Shown piece by piece: positions 7,945 to 14,743 of a DNA stretch of 64,000 bases. The position numbers and the translations under genes are program-made. The stretch covers positions 20,009-84,008 of the forward strand of contig CAJUKT010000101.1 of NCBI GenBank assembly GCA_910587255.1, read 5' to 3'. The notes under the pieces are model-generated. The model ran no database searches. It saw only the letters and a list, made by a program, of their open reading frames with translations, and was not told where the DNA came from. This DNA is from an uncultured Oscillospiraceae bacterium (GTDB lineage Bacteria > Bacillota > Clostridia > Oscillospirales > Oscillospiraceae). Positions within the stretch are counted from its first letter, which is position 1. Each line of letters starts with the position of its first letter.

Positions 7945-8490
7945 AGGTTTACCTCCATTTCTTGCTATGAAATACCATAGGATAAGTCAGCGCCCTTTCA
8001 GGCCGGGGCAAAGTCCGAACCCCTATCCGCTCCATTACAGAACGGCATTCGCTTTTTATCCCGTTCCTTTACCCTCTGCGCCGTTTCTTCCTCTTACGAG
8101 GTCGATACCTCCAATGGAGGAGCGCATAGGGCTTACCACGTTCCGCATGACAAATAATTATGTGTGCTTTAGGAGCCATCTGTAAGCCGGGAGGATTATG
8201 TCCATTTGCTGGGGGATGACATGAGGTCCCACAGCCACCTCCGCACCTTTTGGTGTAGGCGTATCAGCCTGATTTCGCCTATTCCACGTAACGACTCTTA
8301 TGATGATTCACATTACATTCTCCATGGCACACTTATCCTGGCAGTACGGCTGAGCGAGGCTCTCAGCTTTCCCACGTTGTCCCGTGAGTTTCCAACCCAG
8401 GCGTTACCACCTGCGCAGGTCACGGTAGGATTACCCCAAATGGATAGGGCAGCTGGTTACAGCAATTCGTCATGCGACTTCGTGTCGCAG

Positions 8491-9504
8491 CATATCGTCA
8501 TGATCTGTGATGGCCTTGATCTGAGGCAGATTGAACGGAGCCAGCCGGACAGCGGTGGACACAAGTATGGACTTTGAGGTCTTGCCGGCAGCCATTTTGA
8601 ACACATGATATTGCCGTACCGCCACGCAGTCCGGCTTCTCCCGTTCGATGGCCTGGAATAGCAAGTCAAGAGGTGAGACATATTCCTCGTCCTCCTCCTT
8701 CACCTCGGCATATTCCAAGACCCGCATGACCATGGAGAAGTTCTGTTCGTACTCCGGGGCCTCCTGCCACAGCATGAGGATGATGGCCTGGAGGAGTGCT
8801 GTCTCCGACTTTGTCCAGAATGGGTCGGACTCATGACTGCCTTTGGGCGTGGTGGCCTGGATCAAATTGTTCACCAGCCGGAGCGCATCCTTTTCGTCCC
8901 GGATGTATCGGAAAGGGTTGTATCCGTCAGACTCGGCCAGGTTCACCAGATTCAGCACCCGGATGTCATAACCCTGGCTTTTTAAATAGCCGCCTGTGGC
9001 CATCAAAACCTCGGATTTCGGGTCTGTGACGACATAATTGGTGTTGGCTTCAAGGATGTTGGGCTTAACATACGACCTTGATTTGCCCGCACCGGAGCCG
9101 CCGATGACCAGCACGTTCAACGAGCGGCGATGTTTGTGGGTATCCAGCCCCAGGCGGACGTTGCGGGTCAGGAGCTTGTTCTCTTTCTGTGAGAACATAG
9201 CGTTGACCTCTTTGGGGCTGCCCCAGGTGGCGGAGCCGTGCTCGGCCCCGTCCCGGGTGCGGCCCTGGTTGGCCGAGAAGTAGCACAGCGCGGCGGCATA
9301 GGCTGCGGAGCAAATCAGGATGGACACCAGACTGTGGTCCGTCCAATGCACATCGAAAGGGTTATCCAGCGCCGCCGTCAGGCTGGCCAGGATGTCCGGC
9401 AGCCCGCCGCCCAGGGACTGGGCCAGCAGCAGAGCTGCCCACACCACGAAGGGATAAAAGAACAGGCGGACGATTAGCCCGCCTGTTCGGGTCTGTTGAC
9501 TCAA
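8491..9504 (-). CDS. virD4: VirD4/TraG coupling protein, exon 1 (N-terminal part)
   Basis: About 338 residues before the intron. Two N-terminal hydrophobic segments (FYPFVVWAALLLAQSLGG and SILICSAAYAAALCYF) anchor it in the membrane. The Walker A motif is VIGGSGAGKSRSYVKPNILE, and VVTDPKSEVLMATGGYLKSQ is the conserved VirD4 segment after it. It stops with KAITDHDDM at the intron edge. The start is TTG at 9504 behind GAGGTGAG. Without splicing, translation would run into the intron and end after a few codons (8470), giving a protein with no Walker B motif, so conjugation should depend on intron splicing. Confidence 0.9.
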
Positions 9505-9510
9505 ATTTGC

Positions 9511-10332
9511 TCACCTCTGCTTGGTCTTGACCTTTGTTTTTTCCCTGGTCGGAACAGACTTTTTTCTGCTGTCCAACTGTGCGCGGTACGCCTCGAGGCG
9601 GCCCAGCAGGGACGGCCTGTCATTCATCGTCGTTTCGCCGCTGGAAGTTCTGGGCGTAGAGGATCTGGTTTTGGTATCGCGCGAGTCTTGTCCCGACCGA
9701 GAACCTTTTTTTGGCGGAATCTCCCATGGATCGTCGGGCAGCTCTTTGCGCTTGGTCTGCCACTCCGGCCTGAAATCCCGCCCGGACGGGCTTTTCTGCG
9801 ACCGCTGGGGTGCAGGCTCACCTTCCTCCGAACGCTCCTCCTGGGGGCCTTCCTGCGCCCGCTGGGGCGGTTCCTTGTCCCGATCTGCGGAAGGCTCCGG
9901 GGAATCCCTCTCGGGCTGGGGAACCTCCCTATCCTCCTGCGCTGGGGCTTGGCGCGCCGGGCCTTGGTACAGGATGCGCTCAAAAATCAGATTGGCCCGA
10001 TCCAGCTCGGTGACGGGCATGACCACATCCACCAGCTTGCCCTTATCGTCCCTGTCTTTGATAGCAGAGAACAAAATCTTCTGCTTTTTTGCTTGTCTTG
10101 CAAACTGCTTGTACTGCTCTGGCGTCATGGGGAACAGCCGCAGGTCACGGGTTTCCCGCAACATCCGGGTCATGTTGACTTTGCCGGAAATGGTCTGGTT
10201 ATTTTTCGCCAGCGCCATGGTGAGGGCCAGCAGGTTCTTCAGTGCGGAGCCACCCAGCCGGACGGCCACCTCACCCCCAGACAGCATCATGCGTACCATC
10301 TGGTCGGCGGCCTCACCGCCTCCTATCGTCAT
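9511..10332 (-). CDS. PcfB/DUF3801 family mobilisation accessory protein
   Basis: 273 residues. The first 140 residues match the PcfB (DUF3801) pattern, with GGEVAVRLGGSALKNLLALT, LRLFPMTPEQYKQFARQAKK and a segment ending in VMPVTELDRANLIFERI. The rest is a disordered tail rich in Pro, Glu, Arg and Gln. PcfB-type proteins accompany relaxases and coupling proteins in Gram-positive plasmids and ICEs and help the relaxosome dock. The gene overlaps the relaxase end by 20 bases and lies just before VirD4, which supports that role. The start at 10332 is the first ATG of the conserved region. Confidence 0.85.
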   Translation of the reverse strand: MTIGGGEAADQMVRMMLSGGEVAVRLGGSALKNLLALTMALAKNNQTISGKVNMTRMLRETRDLRLFPMTPEQYKQFARQAKKQKILFSAIKDRDDKGKLVDVVMPVTELDRANLIFERILYQGPARQAPAQEDREVPQPERDSPEPSADRDKEPPQRAQEGPQEERSEEGEPAPQRSQKSPSGRDFRPEWQTKRKELPDDPWEIPPKKGSRSGQDSRDTKTRSSTPRTSSGETTMNDRPSLLGRLEAYRAQLDSRKKSVPTREKTKVKTKQR

Positions 10333-11713
10333 CTCGAATCACTTCCTTTGCTTCAATTTGGTTGATTTCCTGCTCCATTTGGGGCAGGCGGGCGCAAATT
10401 TCCCGGCACAGGGCCAGCTTTTTCTTCTCCGCCCGGATCTGCCGGTTGACCTCCGCCAGCTGCTGGTAAATATCCGCCTTTTCCGCCATCAGCCGCTCCC
10501 TGGGGATGCCGCACCGCTCCAGCGTGGCCACAGCGTCCATGTACCGGGTGAACTCTGCTTCCATCCCGGACAGCCCGTCCTCATAGCACTGTTTGGCAGG
10601 GGCCAGGGCCTCTACGTCGGCCAGGGCATCGTATAGCGGTCGCCGCTTCTTTTTCCGCACATTGAGGATGGTACGCTGCTTGGTCAGGCTGGCCATCGTT
10701 TTCTCTGTGCGGGACTGGAAGGCGGTCATATCATCCTGGGTGGAGATGTTGTTTTCCCGGAGGAAGGCAAATTGTGCTCGGTACTGCTCAAACTTCATGG
10801 CCTCATCCCGGGTGTGGGCCGTCATTCGTGGCGGGTAGCGTTGCTGGCCCACCTTGCCCAGAACATAGAGATAGTGGACGTAAAGCGCCAGCAAACCGGT
10901 GTACTTGGGGTGCTTTTTGTAGGGCCGGTAAGCTGGGCGGCGCACAGCCGGGGGACGGAGCCCAGCCTCAATGGCCTCCAGGTTTCCCTGGATGGCAGCC
11001 CGAATACCCTCCTCCGTGAACAGCGGATTCTTCCGTCCGGGGTACATGAAGCGCTCCTGTCCCCGCAGCCGGAAGCCCAGGCGGTTGCTGTGGTAGATTT
11101 CGTAGCCCATGTGCTCCATCAGCAGAAAAAAGTGGCCCAGGTCGTTGGCTCCCTCAATAGCGGTATGTAGGTCAGCCTCCAGCATGGTACGGAAGGTGGG
11201 CTGGCCCTTGCTCTGGCGCAGCCATTCGATGTAGCTCACTGCCTGGGAGGGCTGGCCCTCTATAATGACGGACAACCCGTGCTCCCGGCACAGCCGATCC
11301 GAGGTAGCCCGGATCTGGCTGTAATAACTCCGAGCATTGCTGTGGTATTTCTCCCCGGTGTCGGCATTGACAGAATTAAAAATGATGTGGGCATGAATGT
11401 GCTGCCGATCCACATGGACAGCGATCACCGCCTCATAGCCGGGAAGGTGCTCCTGGGCAAACTTCTGGGCGATTTCCAGCGCCAGCTCCGGCGTGATTTC
11501 ACCTGGCTTAAAGGACTGAATGACATGGTAATACATGACACCGTCCATTTTTTCATAGGCCCGTTTGGTGTCCAGCATCTGTCGGCACTCCCGGCCAGGG
11601 TCACAGTTGAGACGGGCGGTGAGGACACGTTCCTCGGTCTTATCCCCGTTCAAAATGTAGTTGATGCCCGCGTCCAGTCGGCCCTTCCGGGCCAGGATCT
11701 TTGTGACGGCCAT
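10313..11713 (-). CDS. Relaxase (MobP type, PF03432)
   Basis: 466 residues. Motif I is near the N terminus (GRLDAGINYILNGDKTEERV, with the likely catalytic Tyr), and the metal-binding motif III is HVDRQHIHAHIIFNSVNADT, giving the H-x-H-x-x-F-N-S-V signature. The C-terminal half is helical and charged. The relaxase nicks the transfer origin and leads the strand into the recipient. The start ATG at 11713 is preceded by GGAGGTGAG, which itself touches the T-run of a terminator, so transcription from MobC has to pass that terminator. Overlap with PcfB suggests coupled translation. Confidence 0.92.
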   Translation of the reverse strand: MAVTKILARKGRLDAGINYILNGDKTEERVLTARLNCDPGRECRQMLDTKRAYEKMDGVMYYHVIQSFKPGEITPELALEIAQKFAQEHLPGYEAVIAVHVDRQHIHAHIIFNSVNADTGEKYHSNARSYYSQIRATSDRLCREHGLSVIIEGQPSQAVSYIEWLRQSKGQPTFRTMLEADLHTAIEGANDLGHFFLLMEHMGYEIYHSNRLGFRLRGQERFMYPGRKNPLFTEEGIRAAIQGNLEAIEAGLRPPAVRRPAYRPYKKHPKYTGLLALYVHYLYVLGKVGQQRYPPRMTAHTRDEAMKFEQYRAQFAFLRENNISTQDDMTAFQSRTEKTMASLTKQRTILNVRKKKRRPLYDALADVEALAPAKQCYEDGLSGMEAEFTRYMDAVATLERCGIPRERLMAEKADIYQQLAEVNRQIRAEKKKLALCREICARLPQMEQEINQIEAKEVIRDDDRRR

Positions 11714-11730
11714 GCCTCACCTCCAAAAAA

Positions 11731-11761
11731 TCAGGGCTGCTCCATTGTGGAACAGCCCTGA
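11731..11761 (-). terminator. Terminator of the nitroreductase cassette, abutting the relaxase
   Basis: On the minus strand TCAGGGCTGTTCC and GGAGCAGCCCTGA form a stem with one mismatch around ACAAT, followed by TTTTTT. The relaxase Shine-Dalgarno GGAGGTG starts directly after the T-run. Confidence 0.85.
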
Positions 11762-11790
11762 AACTCTAAGATCATTTCATTTTGATGCCA

Positions 11791-12456
11791 TCAGGCCCAC
11801 TGGAAATTCTCTTTCCCAGCGCCGACCTCAAAGTGGTACTTGGCGATACCCAGATCCATCTTCACATAGAAGGCGTGGCCTGGGGTGGCGGATACTTTGC
11901 CGTCCTTCAGCGTGAACAGGAATTTCTGCTGGTTCACCGCCGTGGGGGCCAGCAGGACAGCCTCCATCCCGGCCTTGAACCAATCGGGCATAGGGCCGTC
12001 CACCTTTGTTACCTCGTCCATGGTCTTGGATTTGCGGGGGACGCCCTGCGTCGCTCCATGGCCCAGAGCAATGACGCAGGCCAGCTTCTCGCCCTCGCCC
12101 AGCACATAGGCGGACTTCACCTTGCTGAACGTCAGCGCCACCCAGCAGGTGTTCAGCCCCATCATCTGGGCCTTCAGCACCAGCCGTTCCCCCCAGTAGC
12201 CGCACTTTTCCTGTAGATTGGGGCCAGCCCTGCCCACCAGGGCGAAGTAGTTCTGCACCCCGCTGAATTTGCCATACTTGGCCATGCCGCCCTCAAAGGC
12301 TTTGGGCTCGTTGGTGACCAGCTGGATGTGGAGTCCGCTCTCTCGATTGCAGGCGTCCACCTCCGCGCGAAGTGCCGCCAGCTCGTCCGGCGTCAGGGGC
12401 TTGTTCAGATACTGCCGGACGCTGTGCCGGGCGCGGATCGCTTCCTGTATTGTCAT
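11791..12456 (-). CDS. Nitroreductase family protein
   Basis: 221 residues. The N terminus MTIQEAIRARHSVRQYLNKP is the FMN-binding start of the nitroreductase fold, followed by CGYWGERLVLKAQMMGLNTC and a C-terminal LLAPTAVNQQKFLFTL and IAKYHFEVGAG. Such enzymes use FMN and NAD(P)H to reduce nitro groups, quinones or related compounds. The start at 12456 has AGGAGGAAA upstream. It forms a two-gene unit with the ArsR regulator just upstream and ends in a strong terminator. The substrate is unknown; the ArsR partner suggests induction by a small molecule or metal. Confidence 0.88.
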   Translation of the reverse strand: MTIQEAIRARHSVRQYLNKPLTPDELAALRAEVDACNRESGLHIQLVTNEPKAFEGGMAKYGKFSGVQNYFALVGRAGPNLQEKCGYWGERLVLKAQMMGLNTCWVALTFSKVKSAYVLGEGEKLACVIALGHGATQGVPRKSKTMDEVTKVDGPMPDWFKAGMEAVLLAPTAVNQQKFLFTLKDGKVSATPGHAFYVKMDLGIAKYHFEVGAGKENFQWA

Positions 12457-12468
12457 GTTCTTTTCCTC

Positions 12469-12831
12469 CTATACTGTGCTGCCGCTCCGGTCTGGGAGAC
12501 GCTCCATGATTGACTTTGCGTGGGTCACCATGCGGATCAGCCGGTTCATCGCCGCGGTATCTACATCAAAATAGTAATAGTTTTTTGTCCCTTCCTGCCG
12601 CACCTTCAAAATGCCCGCTTCTTTGAGGATTCGGATGTGATGGGACACAGCGGGGCGGGAGAGGTGTGTCCGTTCCGTGATCTCACCCACCCGGACGCCA
12701 TTACAGTTTTCTATCCGCATCATTTCCAGGATAAGATGCTGGCGGTTTTCGTCACCCAGGGCCAGCAGCACACTCCGGCAGGATTCAAATTCCTCTGCTA
12801 AACGCTCGATTTCATCAACGTACATTGGCAT
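12469..12831 (-). CDS. ArsR-family transcriptional regulator
   Basis: About 120 residues with a winged helix: LLALGDENRQHLILEMMRIE, recognition helix region THLSRPAVSHHIRILKEAGI and wing VRQEGTKNYYYFDVD. This is a typical ArsR repressor. No CxC pair of the metal-sensing type is present, and the single Cys residues do not match a known ArsR metal site, so it may sense an organic compound or redox state. The start is placed at 12831 because the promoter and operator overlap the earlier ATG at 12855, which would leave no leader. It precedes the nitroreductase gene by 12 bases. Confidence 0.88.
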   Translation of the reverse strand: MPMYVDEIERLAEEFESCRSVLLALGDENRQHLILEMMRIENCNGVRVGEITERTHLSRPAVSHHIRILKEAGILKVRQEGTKNYYYFDVDTAAMNRLIRMVTHAKSIMERLPDRSGSTV

Positions 12832-12844
12832 CGTTTCACCCACT

Positions 12845-12869
12845 TGGTTCATCAACTTGAACCATTATA
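12845..12869 (-). promoter_or_regulatory. ArsR promoter and operator
   Basis: TGGTTCA and TGAACCA (12845-12851 and 12858-12864) form a 7-bp inverted repeat with a 6-nt spacer, directly after an extended -10 TGGTATAAT (box at 12869-12864). A repressor bound here would block initiation, so the cassette is probably autoregulated. Confidence 0.7.
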
Positions 12870-12933
12870 CCACATATCCGATCTGGCGCCACATTGAGAA
12901 AGAAAATCGAGACGATTATTTTTTGCGATACCG

Positions 12934-13257
12934 CTACTTTTTCGCAATCTGGTACATCAGCTCATAGACCTGATCCAGCAGATACAGCCCCCGCTTGGCG
13001 TCCTCGGCACGGGCAATCCCGGCATTGACGCTGCGGGCGATCTGGTTGATGTTGTTCCCGATGTGGTGGATTTCGGTGCGCAGGGCCTTGATCTCCTGGG
13101 AGGGGCGCTCTTTTACCTCCCGCCCCTCCAGCAGACGAACAAGGTAGGCCCGCCTGGTGAGGCCGCAGCGCTTGGCGTTGCTGGTGAGAAGCCGATACTG
13201 CTCCGGCGTCAGAACGATGTGCAGGTGATGAACCTGTTTCTTATCGGACACGATCAC
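12934..13257 (-). CDS. mobC: MobC-like relaxosome accessory protein
   Basis: 107 residues. A ribbon-helix-helix-like N terminus (LHIVLTPEQYRLLTSNAKRC followed by GLTRRAYLVRLLEG) precedes the MobC motif EIHHIGNNINQIARSVNAG. MobC proteins bind the transfer origin and help the relaxase open the DNA. The start is uncertain: GTG at 13257 lies only four nucleotides after GGAGG, with ATC and a second GTG just downstream. The gene overlaps the PAPS-reductase-like gene by 17 bases. The relaxase gene follows, but the ArsR cassette sits between. Confidence 0.88.
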   Translation of the reverse strand: MIVSDKKQVHHLHIVLTPEQYRLLTSNAKRCGLTRRAYLVRLLEGREVKERPSQEIKALRTEIHHIGNNINQIARSVNAGIARAEDAKRGLYLLDQVYELMYQIAKK

Positions 13258-14020
13258 AACGCCTCCTTCTCAACTTTGGACGGACAGCCTGTGCGTTGGC
13301 CTCCGCCAGAATCTCCGCCTCAAACACCTTCTCCATCTCGAACACATTGCCATAGGGGATGCCCTTTCGGCTGTAGGGCTTCATGGGCGCCGGAATTTGG
13401 GCCTGTAATTCTTTGAGCATAGCCCAGTATTTCGGCAGATACTGATAAATGGCCTTCAATTCCTTTCGATTCTTATTTTTGCAGCACCAGCAGGATACCC
13501 GGTCGAGGATATCGTACAGACGGATGCCGTTTTCTTCCCAGGAGAACCCCCGCTGGTAGCAGTAGGCCAGGCAGTCCGCCTCGGTCATCCCGGCTTCCTC
13601 CAGGGGCGAACGCTTGGGGGCTGTCAGCCGCTTCAGCCGTTCTGGTTCATCTGCGGCGATGCCCACATAGTGGATCTCCGCGTCTGACGCGATACCGTCC
13701 AAGGCATGGGTTTTCAGCCCTGTCCCCCAGCGGCAGGGGCCGCCGCACCAGCCGTAGCCCAAATGAAAGCTGTTCTTTTTGGAGTCCACCGGCCTTTCCA
13801 GCATATTGTATAAAAACGGGGCGTCCGGTTCCACTTCGGTGAACCGGACGCCCCGCTGTTCCAGGATCGGCTTCATGCGATCCCGGATATCATAGATGGC
13901 CTGAAATTCCATCCCTGAGTTGTAAAAAATCACTTCGTCCAAAGGTACTTCGTTTTCCAATAATAACAGTAACATGGCCAGTGAATCTTTTCCGAAACTG
14001 ACACTGGCAACTCGCTTCAC
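13241..14020 (-). CDS. PAPS reductase-like (adenine nucleotide alpha-hydrolase) protein 1
   Basis: 259 residues. The P-loop-like motif SVSFGKDSLAML is at the N terminus, followed by EVIFYNSGMEFQAIYDIRDR, a Cys-rich stretch GWCGGPCRWGTG, and SCWCCKNKNRKELK near residue 170. This is the phosphoadenosine-phosphosulfate reductase/DndC-like fold of ATP-binding enzymes; the Cys pairs could hold a metal or iron-sulfur cluster. The start is GTG at 14020 behind GGGAG. It overlaps MobC and so is in the mobilisation operon. A second, divergent member is at 21343-22080. Neither is likely to act in sulfate assimilation, since no such genes are near; a role in nucleic acid modification is possible but unproven. 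Confidence 0.8.
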   Translation of the reverse strand: MKRVASVSFGKDSLAMLLLLLENEVPLDEVIFYNSGMEFQAIYDIRDRMKPILEQRGVRFTEVEPDAPFLYNMLERPVDSKKNSFHLGYGWCGGPCRWGTGLKTHALDGIASDAEIHYVGIAADEPERLKRLTAPKRSPLEEAGMTEADCLAYCYQRGFSWEENGIRLYDILDRVSCWCCKNKNRKELKAIYQYLPKYWAMLKELQAQIPAPMKPYSRKGIPYGNVFEMEKVFEAEILAEANAQAVRPKLRRRRCDRVR

Positions 14021-14036
14021 GTCACGCTCCCTTCTA

Positions 14037-14180
14037 CGGCCAGCGGCCGCAAACCTTCCGCCAGCGGCGGCATAGGGGCCAGGGGGAAATCCCCCTGCAA
14101 GCGCGCCGAATGTACATCGGCGCTATGCTTGCGCCACCGCCGCCCAGGGGGCGGCGGTGGTCTCCGGCCCCAGCGGGGCC
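14037..14180. repeat. Array of six perfect hairpins, candidate transfer origin or regulatory leader
   Basis: Six perfect inverted repeats lie side by side in the 224-bp gap between 14020 and 14245: 14037-14049 (CGGCC/GGCCG, loop AGC), 14058-14070 (CCGCC/GGCGG, loop AGC), 14080-14097 (CAGGGGGA/TCCCCCTG), 14103-14123 (GCGCCGA/TCGGCGC), 14134-14160 (12-bp arms CCACCGCCGCCC, loop AGG) and 14166-14180 (GGCCCC/GGGGCC, loop AGC). No gene fits the gap. Its place upstream of MobC and the relaxase is where transfer origins often lie. It would also be in the leader of the PAPS-reductase/MobC transcript, so an RNA role is possible. Confidence 0.6.
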
Positions 14181-14244
14181 GCTCCAAGCGGTAGGTTGAT
14201 TGGATGAGGGCGGGTACAGCCCGCCGCTCCGAACAGAAACGCCC

Positions 14245-14637
14245 TCAGCGCTGCTCCTGCTGGGCTGGGGACTGGCGCAGCTTCAGGTCGTAGCGATCTA
14301 CCGGCACACCACCCAGATCCAGGGCCGATTTGTCCGGCACATCCGCTGCATATCGGGCGTAATCGAACCCCTGGCAGTCCACCAGGATGCCGCCCCGGAT
14401 GTTTCGGGTGGTCACCAGCAGGCAGTGGCTCACAGACTGCCTTTCGTCACAGCTCATCAGGTCTTTGTTAGCCGTGATAAACGGCATATCTTCCAGCAGA
14501 TGGGTGGAGAAGTGCCGGTACTGGGCCGGGGATAGCTCGATCTGCTTTACCACATCCACCCGGTACGGCCCCGCACCGTCCGTTTCTTGCAGATCCCCCA
14601 CATGGGAGGGCTTCCAGTGAAAATAGGCTTCAAACAT
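14245..14637 (-). CDS. Conserved ICE protein, possibly DUF6329
   Basis: 130 residues with no membrane segment or signal. Recognisable stretches are GPYRVDVVKQIELSPAQYRH, FSTHLLEDMPFITANKDLM and SVSHCLLVTTRNIRGGILVD. I believe this is the family labelled DUF6329 in clostridial conjugative transposons, but I am not certain. The start ATG at 14637 has AAGGAGG nine nucleotides upstream. It stands between the terminator-like hairpin after the 572-residue gene and the hairpin array, so it may be transcribed from its own promoter in the 106-bp gap upstream. Function unknown. Confidence 0.65.
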   Translation of the reverse strand: MFEAYFHWKPSHVGDLQETDGAGPYRVDVVKQIELSPAQYRHFSTHLLEDMPFITANKDLMSCDERQSVSHCLLVTTRNIRGGILVDCQGFDYARYAADVPDKSALDLGGVPVDRYDLKLRQSPAQQEQR

Positions 14638-14705
14638 AAATCACGCCTCCTTCATGTTCTGGGTGCAAACGTTGACACCATAGATACTTGAAAACCGGGA
14701 AAACA

Positions 14706-14741
14706 CAGGGGCCAGGTGCGGCGCTTGACACCTGGCCCCTG
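14706..14741 (-). terminator. Stem-loop after the 572-residue gene
   Basis: CAGGGGCCAGGTG and CACCTGGCCCCTG (13-bp perfect arms, 10-nt loop), followed on the minus strand by TGTTTTCC. It probably ends the long accessory operon or marks an RNA processing point. Confidence 0.6.
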
Positions 14742-14743
14742 CT

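Larger units (their letters stand above)
6189..8490 (-). mobile_element. Group II intron inserted in virD4
   Basis: About 2.3 kb. It begins after ...GACGATATG of exon 1 with CTGCGACACGAAGTCGCA and ends ...CCGAC before TTAGCC of exon 2. It contains a reverse transcriptase gene and a clear domain V near its 3' end. A possible EBS1 (TATCG within 8101-8112, read on the minus strand) can pair with CGATA at the end of exon 1. With these edges the two virD4 exons join in frame (DHDDM then LAGDLYTLGEQ). The stretch 7945-8490 has no gene and is the intron's own 5' RNA. Exact ends were placed by eye; the first base is C rather than the usual G, so a shift of one base is possible. Confidence 0.85.
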
